Positions 25,757 through 36,318 are shown, counted from the first letter of the stretch. The stretch: 64,000 nucleotides of DNA from Solirubrobacterales bacterium (GCA_020438355.1 JAGQUT010000005.1:62001-126000), one strand, 5' to 3'. Program-made: numbers and translations. Notes: a model not told the origin generated them from the sequence alone.

Positions 25757-27331
25757 CTATTTGACGGGAGCGGTGGCTCTGACTATGTGGCCGTGGGTGT
25801 CGCGGCCCTCAACTATGACCTTGCCCGGCTTCTCCCGGGTCCGGAGCACCGGGCAGCGGGGCGAGCTCGTCAGCTTCGTCTTGACGGCCTTCTTGCCTGC
25901 CTTTACCTTGGCGACCGGCACCGGGCCGCCGAGGGTCCTGGCGCACACCCTGACACCGCTCGCCCTCTGGCGGGCGCTCAGGATCTTGATCACGGCATGG
26001 GGACTGAGAGTGACCGTCACGGTCTTGAATTTGGTGGCGGCTCCGGGTCGGTACTGCTGGATCTTGTGGGCCGGGCCGAGATCAACCGGGAAGGTGAGCC
26101 GGCCGTCAGGGCTCGGCCGGTAGTGGACATGCCTGTTGCCCTTGTCAGCCTTCCTGCCCACATCCACCTTCCTGATCCCCTTGAAGATGGGAGGCGTGGT
26201 GACGGTGGTCCTACCTGAACCACTGAGGGTCACCTCGCCCGGCTCGACCGCAACCTCCATGAACTCGAGCGCCCTGTTCCGATCTGCCTTGAAGTTCCAG
26301 TCCCAGACGTCGAACTCGGGCTTGATCGACCGGTACTCGAAGCTGGCCGGATCCTCCGGTGCGTCGCCGAGGACCGCCTCGAAGGACTTGAGGGTGTCGA
26401 TCACTTCCCGGGTGAAGTTCTGGACCGAGTGGCAGCCGTTGCCGTAGTCCGCCCAGGTGTGCTTCACCCCGGCCGCTTCGAGAGCCTCGTGAAAACTGGT
26501 CGAGCCCTGGTAAACACCGTTCTCGACCAGGCAGGAGAGCGAATCGTTCGGGTCGTTGCCCTCGCCGATCTCCGGGTTGAGGGTTCCGTTGGCCGTCCTC
26601 ACCTGAACTGCCACGCCGTCAAGGTTCGAGGCGAGATCGGTCGGGTTGGACCCGCGCCAGCGGACCTCCTCGGTAGTGCGAGGGCCGTTGATCGCATCGA
26701 TCGCTCCGCCGTCAAAGGTCGAGCTGAACGAAAGCGCCGCGCCGATCAGCGGGTTGTTCGTGTCGACTGCACCGGAAAGCGTTGCGGCGGCGACGAACTT
26801 GTCAGGGTGCTTCGCGGCGAGTGACATCGCGCCGTAACCACCCATCGAGATCCCGAAAACCGCCCGCTGGGCCCGTTCCGGGATGGTGCGGTAGCTGCGG
26901 TCGATCAGCGGGATGAGTTGGTCGATCACGAAGGTCTCGTACTGAGGGGGGCCGAAAGCTCCCCCGTTGAACCAGTCGCTCCAGTAGCCGCTGTTGCTGT
27001 CCGGCGAGACAACGATCGACGGGTAGTGAGCGGTCATATTAACGCCGTCGAGGAAGTTGGCGAACGAGTCGTAGTTGTTCTGGGTGCCGGCCAGGAAGTA
27101 AGTGACAGGCCAGCGCCGGGGTGGCAGCGAGTCGTAACCGGTAGGCAGGAAAACGTGAACCTTGGTCGGCTCGGCGAAGGCGGACGTCTCGATCGTCAGC
27201 TCCTGCAGTCGTTCGCTGATCTTCTGCTTAGAGACAATCGTCGCCTCGTCCGCGGAGGCTGACCCGACCATTGAAGGCAACAGAAATGCGGCCAGAGTCG
27301 CGGCCAGAATCATTCTTGCTTTGCGAATCAA
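25757..27331 (-). CDS. secreted esterase of the antigen 85 / esterase D type
   Basis: The product is up to 524 residues, with a signal peptide (hydrophobic ILAATLAAFLLPSMVG then ASA cleavage site). The start may be TTG 27331 or ATG 27313. The α/β-hydrolase domain shows an oxyanion-type FLAGTQNNYDSF region, nucleophile elbow GISMGGYGAMS, and a later GNGCHSVQNF carrying the likely catalytic His. The C-terminal 170 residues are a β-rich, Lys-rich extension (VTVTLSPHAVIKIL) like other secreted proteins of this genome and may bind the cell surface. Substrate unknown; it probably hydrolyses acyl esters outside the cell. Confidence 0.82.
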   Translation of the reverse strand: MIRKARMILAATLAAFLLPSMVGSASADEATIVSKQKISERLQELTIETSAFAEPTKVHVFLPTGYDSLPPRRWPVTYFLAGTQNNYDSFANFLDGVNMTAHYPSIVVSPDSNSGYWSDWFNGGAFGPPQYETFVIDQLIPLIDRSYRTIPERAQRAVFGISMGGYGAMSLAAKHPDKFVAAATLSGAVDTNNPLIGAALSFSSTFDGGAIDAINGPRTTEEVRWRGSNPTDLASNLDGVAVQVRTANGTLNPEIGEGNDPNDSLSCLVENGVYQGSTSFHEALEAAGVKHTWADYGNGCHSVQNFTREVIDTLKSFEAVLGDAPEDPASFEYRSIKPEFDVWDWNFKADRNRALEFMEVAVEPGEVTLSGSGRTTVTTPPIFKGIRKVDVGRKADKGNRHVHYRPSPDGRLTFPVDLGPAHKIQQYRPGAATKFKTVTVTLSPHAVIKILSARQRASGVRVCARTLGGPVPVAKVKAGKKAVKTKLTSSPRCPVLRTREKPGKVIVEGRDTHGHIVRATAPVK

Positions 27332-27413
27332 AACTCCCTACTGCCCCCTATCAACGGCGAAGACTAACAACTGGCAACCGGGAACGGAAGTCGACGCGTA
27401 TCTACATTTAACG

Positions 27414-28286
27414 GTGCCAGTGACAGAAATCGAGACAACCGGCCCGTCGATCGACGTCGACGGATTTTTCCCCGCCGACAGCATGATCCGGCGGCTCCAC
27501 CGGCTGCGCGTGACCGCGATCTCGGGGGTCCGCGCCCTGTTGATGCAGGCCTGCGACCCGCTAGCCGTGGTCGGGTTCGACCGGCACTCGAAGATCTTCA
27601 ATGATCCGAAGGCGAGGCTGATCAGCACCGACCGGAACATGAGCCGCATCTATTTCGGCGACGAAGAGACGGCCGAGCGTACCGGCCGGATCATCCGGGC
27701 AATGCACAAGCGGGTCCGAGGCGAGGTGGACGAGGACTACGGTCCGATCCCCGCCGGCACCCCCTACTCCGCCGATGACCCCGAGCTGATGCTCTGGACG
27801 CTGGCCACCCTGGCTGACTCCGCACTCGTCTACTACGAGAAGTTCGTCGGCTCGCTGAGCGACGAGGAGCGTGAGGCCTACTGGGCCGACTACCGCCAGA
27901 TCGGCCTGCTGCTCGGGATGCCGGACAGCTCGATCCCGGCGACCGAGACGGATCTCCGCGAGTACGTACGCGCGCGCCTGACCGACGGCAGCCTCTACAT
28001 CTCCGAGGACATCGCCAGACGGGCGAAGGCGATCATTTTCGAGCCACCGTTCACCGGTTTCACCAAGGTCGCGGTCACCCCGCTGACCGAGGCCGTCAAG
28101 TTGAGCTCGGTCGGCCTGCTGCCCAGGGAGATCCGCAAGCTCTACGGCTTCAGTTGGGACCCGGCGCGGGCGGTGCTGCTCGAGTCGCTTGCCCTGCAGA
28201 TCCGGATCGGCCAGCGGGCGTGGCCGGACCAGATCCGCATGCACCCTTACGCCCGGGTGGACACCTCGGCGCTCGCTGCAGCCTGA
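27414..28286 (+). CDS. MpaB/rubber-oxygenase-like protein (DUF2236)
   Basis: The product is about 290 residues from GTG 27414 or GTG 27420; the frame extends further upstream but would overlap the divergent esterase start. DUF2236 landmarks are present: DGFFPADSMIRRLHR, ALLMQACDPLAVVGFDRHS, TERTGRII-type AERTGRIIRAMHKRV with the probable heme-ligand His, and DDPELMLWTLATLADSAL. Relatives are heme-containing oxygenases such as latex-clearing protein and fungal MpaB. The natural substrate is unknown. Confidence 0.82.
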   Translation: MPVTEIETTGPSIDVDGFFPADSMIRRLHRLRVTAISGVRALLMQACDPLAVVGFDRHSKIFNDPKARLISTDRNMSRIYFGDEETAERTGRIIRAMHKRVRGEVDEDYGPIPAGTPYSADDPELMLWTLATLADSALVYYEKFVGSLSDEEREAYWADYRQIGLLLGMPDSSIPATETDLREYVRARLTDGSLYISEDIARRAKAIIFEPPFTGFTKVAVTPLTEAVKLSSVGLLPREIRKLYGFSWDPARAVLLESLALQIRIGQRAWPDQIRMHPYARVDTSALAAA

Positions 28287-28349
28287 GCACTCTCTGTCAG
28301 ATCCGGCTGCCCGGCCCGACTTACCGGGGAAACGCTGACAGGAGTAGCC

Positions 28350-28562
28350 ATGCCCGAGAAAGACCTGATCCACGCCGGATTCCCACCCGGCCCAACCCGA
28401 ACGATCATCGTCGAACCGCTGGAAAGGCCGGAAAGGGCCCCTGCCCCGGCTGAACCCAGGCGAAATCCCGAACCCCGACGAACGCCGCGGCCTTCAAGGG
28501 CGCCGGCCCGGGAGCCCGCGAAGGCACCGGCCGAGCCAGTCAAGGAGCCCGCCGGTGCCTGA
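28350..28562 (+). CDS. small Pro/Arg-rich hypothetical protein
   Basis: The product is 70 residues from ATG 28350 with AGGAG about 6 bases upstream. The first 25 residues look ordered (EKDLIHAGFPPGPTRTIIVEPLE), and the rest is Pro-Ala-Arg-Glu repeats, probably disordered. It overlaps the next gene by 8 bases (GTG 28555 within its last codons), so the two are probably coupled. Function unknown. Confidence 0.5.
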   Translation: MPEKDLIHAGFPPGPTRTIIVEPLERPERAPAPAEPRRNPEPRRTPRPSRAPAREPAKAPAEPVKEPAGA

Positions 28563-29166
28563 GAGACCTGAAACCCGGGACTCGAAACCACCATTCATGG
28601 CCGGGTCGATCCTCGGCCTTCGACGGTGGAGAACTGACACGCTTCTCCGGACACTGACCTCAGGGGCGAGCGGGGCGCCATGGGATGCGACCGGCGGCGC
28701 GACCCGTGCAGTCTGCGACATCAATCGCGACAGACATCACACTCCCCCGGCCAGTGACTGCAGCTGTGGTCTCTACGCGTGGCACGCAGGATCGAGGGGT
28801 CACTGGCTCACCAACCGGATGGCATCGCGCTCGCTTAACTCGGTTTTCGGGGTGGTCGAAGCCTGGGGAAGAATCGAACTTCATCCGATGGGGTTCAGGG
28901 CAGAATTCGCCAGGCCGGTCGCCTTCCTCAGCCCACGCTGGAAGGACGAGTCGGGGCCGGGAAGGCAGGAACGGCTCACCTACCAGTGCCGCCTGTTCGA
29001 GCTCGCCGAGACCTGCGAGGCCGAGTTGATCGACCTGCAGACCGATTCGCTTTGGTCATGGATCCGAAATGACGGCCGCTACCTCAGCCCGCGGGCGATT
29101 CGGCGGTTGATCATCCCCGAGTACTTCGAGAAGACGCGACCCGGGAGCAACCGAAAGGAAGATTGA
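28555..29166 (+). CDS. CxCGLYA-family protein, first paralogue
   Basis: The product is 203 residues from GTG 28555. It shares with the next gene the pattern AGxIxGxRxWR, GGATxAxC, a central CSCGLYAWH, and AWGRIELHPMGFRAEFARPVAF. The Cys-x-Cys pair with an earlier Cys (AVCD) and several His may form a metal site; this is an inference. No membrane segment is seen. I do not recognise the family. Tandem duplication and overlap with both neighbours suggest that the products act together. Confidence 0.6.
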   Translation: MPERPETRDSKPPFMAGSILGLRRWRTDTLLRTLTSGASGAPWDATGGATRAVCDINRDRHHTPPASDCSCGLYAWHAGSRGHWLTNRMASRSLNSVFGVVEAWGRIELHPMGFRAEFARPVAFLSPRWKDESGPGRQERLTYQCRLFELAETCEAELIDLQTDSLWSWIRNDGRYLSPRAIRRLIIPEYFEKTRPGSNRKED

Positions 29167-29168
29167 CT

Positions 29169-29975
29169 GTGCTCACGCTCCGCCGGAAGCAGCGGGCTGA
29201 CGACCCCTACTCGGCCGGGGTTCCGTACCTGGCGGGGACGATCATCGGGGTGCGGGAGTGGCGCGGCTCCGGGAACCTGGGGCCGATGTTTATTGCCGCG
29301 GAGGAGTTCGAGTGGAAGTCCGACGGAGGAGCGACCGAAGCCCGCTGTGCCAGAGGCCATGACGCGCCCGCACCGTCCTGTGAATGTGGCCTCTACGCGT
29401 ACCACCCCTGGAGCGTCCCTGGCCGAGTCCTGCTTGAGAGATCCGGGAGGTCGGGCGCGTCGGTGAGGGGACTGGTTGCGGCCTGGGGCAAGGTGGAAGT
29501 TCACGGCGATGGATTTCGTGCCCAGTACGCCAAGCCGGTCGCCTTCATCCACGAACCCGGCGCCGCCGCTTCGGAGGACCTCCAGGAGTTGGCTGGTCGC
29601 TGCGAGGCGGAACTCATCGACGCTGGCCGGGTCGAGGCATGGCTTGAACAGAACGCCGGTGTGCTCCCGGATAGTTCAGTCAGTCGCATGCTGTCGCTTG
29701 GTCGAGTCCGTCAACCCAGTCGCCAATGGGTCAACTGGGGGCGCCTGGAGGATGCGATGGTCTGGCCTTTCAAGATCGTGGGCTACACCCTGTTCGGCCT
29801 GATGATGTTCTTCAGCTTCGCCATCCAGGTGCTGTGGTGGGGGTTCGTCGCTTACCTCATGGTGATGGTCATCACCGGATTCGATCCGATCGGGCTTGAA
29901 GAAAGTGGCCAGCCTGATCCACCCCGCCAGGCCGTCCCCGCCGACAAGGGCTGGCATCCGCCGATGAACCGGTAG
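29169..29975 (+). CDS. CxCGLYA-family protein with C-terminal membrane segments, second paralogue
   Basis: The product is about 268 residues. GTG 29169 follows AAAGGAAG at a good distance; TTG 29163 overlapping the previous stop is also possible. It keeps AGTIIGVREWR, GGATEARC, CECGLYAYH and AWGKVEVHGDGFRAQYAKPVAF from its upstream paralogue. After about residue 195 it adds one long or two short hydrophobic helices (VGYTLFGLMMFFSFAIQVLW, then FVAYLMVMVIT), so this copy is probably membrane-anchored. Function is unknown; the pair looks like a soluble and a membrane form of one sensor or binding domain. Confidence 0.62.
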   Translation: MLTLRRKQRADDPYSAGVPYLAGTIIGVREWRGSGNLGPMFIAAEEFEWKSDGGATEARCARGHDAPAPSCECGLYAYHPWSVPGRVLLERSGRSGASVRGLVAAWGKVEVHGDGFRAQYAKPVAFIHEPGAAASEDLQELAGRCEAELIDAGRVEAWLEQNAGVLPDSSVSRMLSLGRVRQPSRQWVNWGRLEDAMVWPFKIVGYTLFGLMMFFSFAIQVLWWGFVAYLMVMVITGFDPIGLEESGQPDPPRQAVPADKGWHPPMNR

Positions 29976-29981
29976 CGGGGC

Positions 29982-30056
29982 TCAGCCCCAGACCCGCCAG
30001 GCAAGAACCCCGGCGATAACAATTCCGATTGCAAAGATGACGAGGACTGGATCCAT
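29982..30056 (-). CDS. 24-residue single-span membrane micro-ORF
   Basis: ATG 30056 to TGA 29982 on the minus strand encodes a 24-residue peptide that starts MDPVLVIFAIGIVIAG, runs through one strongly hydrophobic helix and ends with a Trp/Arg cap (AWRVWG). The composition is that of a genuine membrane micro-protein, not chance reading. No convincing ribosome binding site is seen. It lies 55 bases downstream of the large RTX-like gene and in the same direction. Confidence 0.45.
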   Translation of the reverse strand: MDPVLVIFAIGIVIAGVLAWRVWG

Positions 30057-30111
30057 TCACCGCGGGTACCCCCGGCTGTCGGTGATCAATCTTGCTGGCC
30101 GCCGGTGACCG

Positions 30112-33100
30112 CTAGCGAAAGCGCGGTCGGATTGCCCGCCGCAGGACCTTCGACCGGTTGCCGGCACTATCGACAGCGACCAACCTGAGACGAGCGACCG
30201 GACTCCGAGCCCGGCCGGAGCTGACCAGACGGACCAGCTTGCGGGCCTGCTTCGGCTTCATGCGAACCAGGATCTGCTTCCTCTTGGTGCCGGCTTTGGC
30301 CTTTGTGAGCTTCAAAGGCAAAGAGCGTTTCCTGGATTTCTGCTTGAAGTGAACGCGGCCACGAACTGTCACCCGACAGGCCTCCGAGCACCGGGCGAAC
30401 ACCTTCACCGCGACCTTGCGTCCCTTCACGACCTGCTTCAACTTGCCGGAGACCTTCAACCTGGGAGGCACGGTGTCCGTCGGCCCGGTGGGACCGGTCG
30501 GTCCCGTGGGTCCGGTCGGGGTGGTGGGACCAGTCGGGCCGGTTGGCTCAGTCGGCCCGGTCGGGCCGGTTGGTTCAGTCGGGCCGGTCGGCCCCGTGGG
30601 TCCGGTTGGTCCGACCGGTTCACCATTCAGGACCTCGCAACCGGCCACGACGTCGACCTCATCGGCCTCGGCTTCATCCTCCCCGGTTCCGCAGTCCGCC
30701 GAGTCAGCGACCGGGCCGGAGTTGAGCGAATTGAGCAGGTCATCGCCCCCGAGCCCGGAAAGCGACACGGGCCCGCCACTGAACCCGGCTGAGTCGAGAG
30801 TGTCGTTGGATCCCGTACCGATCAGTTCAGCCGCCTCGAAGCCAGCGTGTGAGTCTGATCCTTCTCCCGTCAAGCCGGTGTCGTTCAGACTGAGTCCAGT
30901 CCCCGTGGCCCTCAGGCGGTCGGTTCCCGTGCCGCCCAAGAGCGAGTCGTCATCAGCCCCACCGACCACCAGGTCGTTCTGGTCACCGCCCAGGAGGGTG
31001 TCGTTCCCCGCCGCGCCTTCGAGACTCACAGGAATGCCACCCGCCGAGGCATCGATCGAGTTGCCGGCCGGACCTCCGATCAGATGGGCCGCCTCGATGC
31101 CGAAAAGGGTGTCAGTGCCTTCTCCGGACAGCGCCCCCGGCGTAAGCGTCTGGTCACTGGTCGATGTCTGGCGGACCCGATCGCCCGTGCCCGAGCCCCC
31201 GGTGATGCTGTCTGATGACAAGGAACCGGTAAGGGTGTCATCTCCACCCGCGCCATCCAGCGAGACCGGCCCCAGAGTGAATTCCGAAGCGTCAAAATCG
31301 TTGGCTGATGGACCGCCGGTAAGGGAGAACGACTCGAGCGAACTCAGGGTGTCGGTTCCGGGTCCGGTCAGGAGAGTGTCTGTCAGCTCCAGATCGGCGT
31401 CGGCGGTGAGCGCGAAATGATCCTGATCGGCGCCCCCGTCCACCGAGTCGGAGCCAGCGCCGGGAGCGAGCTCATCGAAGCCCGGACCACCAGCCAGGGT
31501 GCTTCCGCCCTGCGACGAAGCGAGCGTGTCGCCGTTACCGGCTCCATCGAGGCTGGATGAGCCGGAAAAGGCAGATGCGTCAAGGACGTTCTGTCCGCTG
31601 CCGGCGACGATCGAGACCCGCTCGATCGATGTCATCGCCTTTTCGAAACCGCTCGAAGAGGACAGCAGGGTGTCGTTCACCGTCACTGACTCGTTGTTGA
31701 AGGCATGACCCGGGTAGGCGAGGGTGTCGTTACCGGTACCGCCGGCCACGGTGTCGTCGGCGAAATCCCCTGATATCTGGTTGGGAACGAGCTGGTCAGC
31801 CTCGGAGCCCCCGTCCAGAAGGTTCTCCTGTGCGTTGCCGACAAGCGTGTCGTTGCCGGCACCACCAGCCAGGCTTACCGACTGAAGGAAGTTACTTGCG
31901 TCAAGAGTCTCATCGGAGGCGCCTCCGCCCAGCGAAAGCTGCTGGACGTTGAGGATGGTCACGGTGCCGTTGCCAACCACGGCGTCACCGGACAGGTTCA
32001 CCGACTGGTTTCCGTTGGTGGTTCGAATCGCGCGGTCAGGGGAGCCGGCACCTCCGTTCAGGGTCTGGTCCCCGATCCCCGAAGTCGCGACAAGGGTGTC
32101 AGCGCCGTCGTCGCCGTTGAGGCTGACCAACCCGGAGAATCCACCGGCGTCAAGGATCTGGTTGCCCGCATCCCCCTGCAGGCTCGCACCCTCAACTGAA
32201 GAGAGCGTGTCGAGACCGACCCCGCCCGGAGCCGACAGGAGAGTGTCAGTCAACTGGATGTTTGCCGCGTCGCTTGAGCCCACATCCACCGCGTCAGTGT
32301 CAGCGCCACCTACCAGGCTGTCGTTGTCGGAACCGAAGGATGAGGGTCTCAGGGTGTCGTTCCCGCCCAGACCACTCAGCGTCACCGGGTTGCCGAACGC
32401 CGATGTCTGAATCAGGTTGGAGGCTGCGGACCCCGTTAGCGAAGCCGACTCGATGTCGAAAAGCGAGCGGAAGTTGGCGTCGACCGTGTGCCCGACCCCG
32501 GTCAGGGTCTGGTTGGTTCCGCCGCTGCTCAGCAGCCGGTCTGAATCGTCACCTCCGTCGAAATCCCCAAGGTGACCGCTAGCGGGCGCGAGGGTGTCAT
32601 TTCCTGAGAATCCCATCATCGTTGAAGGGCCGCTGAAGGCCGAGCTGTCGAGCAGATTCGCCGAGCTTCCACCAAACAGGCGAGCCGCCTCGAATCCGAC
32701 CGCCTGGTCACCACCGCTTCCGGAGAGGCTGGTGTTTGTCAGGACCTGATCCGCGTTGAAGTCGCTGGTCAGGGTGTCGGTGCCGTTGCCGCCGTCCAGA
32801 GAATCCGCCGCGGAGCCGGCGTTTACGAAGTCGTTCTGGTCGCCTCCACTCAGAGTGCTTGACCCCTGGGCGGGGGTCAGGGTGTCGGTGCCCCCGAGAG
32901 CGGAGAGGGACACCTGCCCCGCGAAGCCGGAGGCGTTCATCCCCTGGCCACTCGCCCCGCCGGTCAGGCTCACGCGCTCCAGGGCGCTGTGGAACTTGGT
33001 TCCGACACCGGTTGCCAGCGACGAGCCGCCGAGAGTCATTCCCGTGTCTGCCGTGAAGCTCAGTTCATCGGTTCCCGGCCCTCCGTCGATCGATCCGCCC

Positions 33101-36100
33101 ATCAGGGTGGGTGAGACAAGGTTGAATCGGTCGTTCTCGGTACCACCGATCAGTTCGTCGCTCTGGGGCGTGGCACCCCCGGCGTTGATCGTGTCGGTTC
33201 CCCCGGCACCGTCGAGCGTGACCGCGCCGAGGGAGAAGGCGGAGGAGGAAAGCAGGTCGGGACCGGCTCCCGCGCTGATCGAGACCCGCTCGATGCTGGA
33301 GAGGGAAACCGAATCGAAGGTTCCCGTTATCGCCGTGTTGCTGAGGATCTGGTTCTGGCCACTGCTGCGAATTACCCGGTCCGATCCGGCGCCTCCGGAA
33401 ACCGTGTGGCTGTCACCGGTCCCCGAAGGAACGGTGATCGTGTCGTCACCGATACCGCCAACCAGGGAGACGACGCCGTCGTACGCGGCGAAGTCGATCT
33501 GAAGCGGGAAAGCGGGACCGGCGAGGGAGATTGATTCCAGACCGGAGATCGTGTCGTTGGCTATCCCGGACACCCCCCCGATGACCTGGCTGCTGGTCCC
33601 GGTAATCGTCGAGTCGCTAGTCAGTACGCCGTAGTCGAGACTGTCGGCGTCAGCCCCACCGACCAGCGAGTCGTTGGCCGAAGAGGTTGCCGGCCGGAGG
33701 GTGTCAATGCCGTCGCCAGCCGAAAGCGTCACCGGGAAGGTGAAGCCTGTCGAGTTCATCAACTGATTCCCGGTCTGGGCGGAGAGTGACGCCTGCTCGA
33801 AACCCGAGATCGTGTCGCTCACCGCGCCTATCGTGAGGCCTGTGTTGGTCAGGGTGTGGTTTGCATTTCCGCTGGCCACGAGCCGGTCTGTCTCCGAACC
33901 CCCGCTGAGGGAATCGGCCCCACCCGAGCCCGCGACGGTCTGATCCACGAACCCGGTCCCGATAATGGTGACCGCGCCAGAGAAGGCGGAAGCATCCAGG
34001 AGGCTGGAGTTTCCTTCAAGGCTTGCCCGCTCGAAGCCGGCAAGTGAATCCGGTCCCTGGCCGGTCAGCTGCGAGTCGGTCAGCACCTGGTCGGCACTCA
34101 CTCCCGTCTGCCGCACGAGGTCGAGACTGCCCGTCCCACCATCCAGGGAATCGATGTCTCCCTGGCCGGCCAGGCTGTCGTTGCCGCCTTCGCCGAGGAT
34201 CGTGTCGGTACCGGCACCACCGGCGACGGTGTCATTCGAATCGCCGCCGAGGATTGACTCTGAACCGGAGCCGCCGGTGATCGTGTCACCGAGCGATCCA
34301 CCGCTGATCGTGTTCGGCCCCGATGCCGATCCGGCGTTTACCTCGTCGCCGCCGTCGCTCCCGGAGAGGCTGTTGGCGGCGCTGCCGCCGAGGCTCAGGG
34401 TGTCGCCCGCCAAACCACCATCGAGAGTGTTGACCGCGCCGATCGCGCTCGAACCCGTGAGGAGATCGGCATCATCTCCGCCCTCGAGGACCTTGTTTCC
34501 GGACCCGGAAGCGAGCAGGCTGTCTGCTCCCGGGTCACCTCGAAGCGTGTCCTCACCGGCCGAACCGCCGGAGATCGAGTCGGTCCCGTCTGCGCCTTCG
34601 ATCAGGTTCGCCGAGCTGGTGCCGGTAAGTGTGTCGCCGAAGTCAGACCCGAGCACATTCTCGATCGAGCTGAAGTTGAGTCCCGCCGAGCCGGCGACCG
34701 ACAGGTTGAAGTTCACCCCGGCCGCCGCATCGGCAAAGTCCAGGGCGTCGGTGTCGGCCCCACCGTCGAGGGATTCACCAGACGTCGCGTCGGTGACGAG
34801 CACATCGTCGCCGGCGTCACCGGCAACGTTGTCTGCGCCTCCGAGGCCCCGCAGCGAGTCGACTCCGTTGCCACCGGCGAGTGTGTCGGCCAGGTTGCCA
34901 CCGGTCAGTGTGTCGTTCTGATCCCCGCCTGAAAGTGTGTGTGAGTGGGCAAGGGAACCGGCGGTCAGCGAGTCGGCTCCGCCGTCGCCGATCAGGGTCG
35001 ACGGCCCGACGCCGGACCCGACGATCGTGTCGTTACCTGCCAGCCCGATGAAGGTTCCAGTCGGGCTCCCGGCTTCGATCGAGTCACTGAAGCCCGATCC
35101 GGTCACGTTCTGGATCTGCGTGAGGGTGTCGTTGCCCGCAGCCCCTCCCGCAGTCCCGGCCCCGATGTCGACCTGCACTGCCGCGGAGGCCGAGGAGTAG
35201 TCGACCGTGTCGGCCCCCGACCCTCCGGTCAGGGAATCGTCGAACGAGTGGTCACCGCTGAAGAGATCGGCCCCGGCGGTACCTCCGACAGTGTCACTGC
35301 CGCTGCCCCCGGAAATCGTCCCGCCCGCCGTGTTGCTTCCACCATCGACCTCGTCACCACCAACGCTGCCGAAGAGGCTCACCCCGTCGAGGTCGAGATT
35401 CGTGTATTCGACGTCAAGAACCGGTGCGAGGTCGATCGTGTCCGCGCCACTTCCCGCATCGACCGTCATTCCGGTGACCGCGATGCAGTTTGGATTCGAC
35501 GGAGCAACCCCGCCACCATTTACCTCGACCTTTCCCAGACCGTCACAGTCGACTTCGATGAAGTCCGAGGCCCCGTCGCCGGTGATGCTCAGGTGCCCGG
35601 TCAGCGTGTTGTAGCTGGAGGTGACCGCCGCCTCGGCGGTGGAGGCAGCGAGGGGAGTCAGGAGGAAGGCGAGGGCCGTAGCCATGGTGGCTATCGCACG
35701 GCGGGCAGAGGCCGGAATCGAACCAGGGGTGCGGTGCCGGATGTCCCTGGCCAGGGCCCGGGCAAGCCTTCGGCGCTGGCCGTGGTTCAGGCGGCTCTCT
35801 GTGCCCTGGCGTTGAAGGCCGGCAATGAACTGGTCCCTCTCTTCGAGTGTTGAGTGCTCCGACTCGAAAGTCGGTGTCATTACGACTGGCGCGTCGGATC
35901 GAATCCGGTCGAGGATCAAGCCGTCAATGGCCGGGCCGGCGGCGAGCGCGAACGCCGTCGCGCTTTCCGCTTCGGCACGTTCACAGAGCACCAGCGGCAA
36001 CCTGCCCAGATCCGTTCGCCCCCGGACCCATGTGATCGCGCTTGCCAGCTGATCGGCGGGGTTTGCATCCCCTTCGGTCTCCAGCCATCCGTCTTCGCGG

Positions 36101-36318
36101 CCAGCCAGCCCACGAGCTTCGCCTGAACGGCCAACGAGAATCGAGCGCGGACGGCGTGGCAGCGAAAGCACTGCGCTCATGCCAGACAGAGTGAGCCTGG
36201 TGATCGCGCGGCCGTTCTCGAAGCGGTGGCCGGAGCTGTTCAGACCCTCGGGTAGCCTGACCTCCGGAAGGGGTGTCGAATGCCTGTACCTGTGAAGTCG
36301 CCTCTGCCTCGAGTTCAT
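30112..36318 (-). CDS. giant RTX-like repeat protein with collagen-like tract, probably surface or secreted
   Basis: The product is 2068 residues. Residues 1-205 are a soluble-looking, Arg-rich region; a hydrophobic, signal-like helix follows at about 208-232 ([18 protein letters not shown]). The body is built of hemolysin-type GGxGxDxL repeats mixed with about 13 larger modules. A Gly-Pro-Thr tract (DNA 30478-30620) leads to a basic C-terminal β-domain rich in Lys/Arg. RTX repeats fold into β-rolls on binding calcium, so this is probably an extracellular Ca-dependent adhesin or matrix protein. No type I secretion genes are nearby. The start is uncertain: translation might begin close to the internal signal. 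Confidence 0.85.
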   Translation of the reverse strand: MNSRQRRLHRYRHSTPLPEVRLPEGLNSSGHRFENGRAITRLTLSGMSAVLSLPRRPRSILVGRSGEARGLAGREDGWLETEGDANPADQLASAITWVRGRTDLGRLPLVLCERAEAESATAFALAAGPAIDGLILDRIRSDAPVVMTPTFESEHSTLEERDQFIAGLQRQGTESRLNHGQRRRLARALARDIRHRTPGSIPASARRAIATMATALAFLLTPLAASTAEAAVTSSYNTLTGHLSITGDGASDFIEVDCDGLGKVEVNGGGVAPSNPNCIAVTGMTVDAGSGADTIDLAPVLDVEYTNLDLDGVSLFGSVGGDEVDGGSNTAGGTISGGSGSDTVGGTAGADLFSGDHSFDDSLTGGSGADTVDYSSASAAVQVDIGAGTAGGAAGNDTLTQIQNVTGSGFSDSIEAGSPTGTFIGLAGNDTIVGSGVGPSTLIGDGGADSLTAGSLAHSHTLSGGDQNDTLTGGNLADTLAGGNGVDSLRGLGGADNVAGDAGDDVLVTDATSGESLDGGADTDALDFADAAAGVNFNLSVAGSAGLNFSSIENVLGSDFGDTLTGTSSANLIEGADGTDSISGGSAGEDTLRGDPGADSLLASGSGNKVLEGGDDADLLTGSSAIGAVNTLDGGLAGDTLSLGGSAANSLSGSDGGDEVNAGSASGPNTISGGSLGDTITGGSGSESILGGDSNDTVAGGAGTDTILGEGGNDSLAGQGDIDSLDGGTGSLDLVRQTGVSADQVLTDSQLTGQGPDSLAGFERASLEGNSSLLDASAFSGAVTIIGTGFVDQTVAGSGGADSLSGGSETDRLVASGNANHTLTNTGLTIGAVSDTISGFEQASLSAQTGNQLMNSTGFTFPVTLSAGDGIDTLRPATSSANDSLVGGADADSLDYGVLTSDSTITGTSSQVIGGVSGIANDTISGLESISLAGPAFPLQIDFAAYDGVVSLVGGIGDDTITVPSGTGDSHTVSGGAGSDRVIRSSGQNQILSNTAITGTFDSVSLSSIERVSISAGAGPDLLSSSAFSLGAVTLDGAGGTDTINAGGATPQSDELIGGTENDRFNLVSPTLMGGSIDGGPGTDELSFTADTGMTLGGSSLATGVGTKFHSALERVSLTGGASGQGMNASGFAGQVSLSALGGTDTLTPAQGSSTLSGGDQNDFVNAGSAADSLDGGNGTDTLTSDFNADQVLTNTSLSGSGGDQAVGFEAARLFGGSSANLLDSSAFSGPSTMMGFSGNDTLAPASGHLGDFDGGDDSDRLLSSGGTNQTLTGVGHTVDANFRSLFDIESASLTGSAASNLIQTSAFGNPVTLSGLGGNDTLRPSSFGSDNDSLVGGADTDAVDVGSSDAANIQLTDTLLSAPGGVGLDTLSSVEGASLQGDAGNQILDAGGFSGLVSLNGDDGADTLVATSGIGDQTLNGGAGSPDRAIRTTNGNQSVNLSGDAVVGNGTVTILNVQQLSLGGGASDETLDASNFLQSVSLAGGAGNDTLVGNAQENLLDGGSEADQLVPNQISGDFADDTVAGGTGNDTLAYPGHAFNNESVTVNDTLLSSSSGFEKAMTSIERVSIVAGSGQNVLDASAFSGSSSLDGAGNGDTLASSQGGSTLAGGPGFDELAPGAGSDSVDGGADQDHFALTADADLELTDTLLTGPGTDTLSSLESFSLTGGPSANDFDASEFTLGPVSLDGAGGDDTLTGSLSSDSITGGSGTGDRVRQTSTSDQTLTPGALSGEGTDTLFGIEAAHLIGGPAGNSIDASAGGIPVSLEGAAGNDTLLGGDQNDLVVGGADDDSLLGGTGTDRLRATGTGLSLNDTGLTGEGSDSHAGFEAAELIGTGSNDTLDSAGFSGGPVSLSGLGGDDLLNSLNSGPVADSADCGTGEDEAEADEVDVVAGCEVLNGEPVGPTGPTGPTGPTEPTGPTGPTEPTGPTGPTTPTGPTGPTGPTGPTDTVPPRLKVSGKLKQVVKGRKVAVKVFARCSEACRVTVRGRVHFKQKSRKRSLPLKLTKAKAGTKRKQILVRMKPKQARKLVRLVSSGRARSPVARLRLVAVDSAGNRSKVLRRAIRPRFR
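30478..30620 (-). repeat. Gly-Pro-Thr triplet tract in the giant gene
   Basis: A run of 9-base units coding GPT, with occasional EPT and TPT triplets, occupies about 45 codons. Collagen-like tracts of this type form stalks in bacterial surface proteins. The DNA repeats are nearly identical and may be prone to slippage. Confidence 0.85.
30830..34130 (-). repeat. array of about 13 long modules in the giant gene
   Basis: Within the protein a pattern recurs about 13 times: a polar start such as DQxLTxTxL, then a GxDxLxGFExASLxG core, N-x-LDASAFSG, and a VSLxGxGGxDTL end, joined by RTX-type glycine/aspartate loops. Spacing varies from about 60 to 110 residues. Modules differ enough that recent copying is not obvious for all of them. 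Confidence 0.7.

Noticed and set aside
29978-29990. GGGGCT-C-AGCCCC palindrome as a terminator
   Set aside because: The loop is a single base, too small for a hairpin; it may be chance in GC-rich DNA.
30478-30620. Repeat tract as a possible CRISPR array
   Set aside because: The units are 9-base coding triplet repeats in frame with no spacers.
30416-31420. Long plus-strand ORFs (334 residues here, also 248, 318 and 302 residues up to 35853)
   Set aside because: These are antisense shadows of the repeat-rich giant gene; their products are low-complexity Pro/Ser/Arg without domain features.
35700-35735. tRNA-like T-arm on the minus strand (GGTTCGATTCC context)
   Set aside because: Flanking bases do not pair into a T-stem, no acceptor or anticodon arm is present, and the stretch codes within the giant gene.
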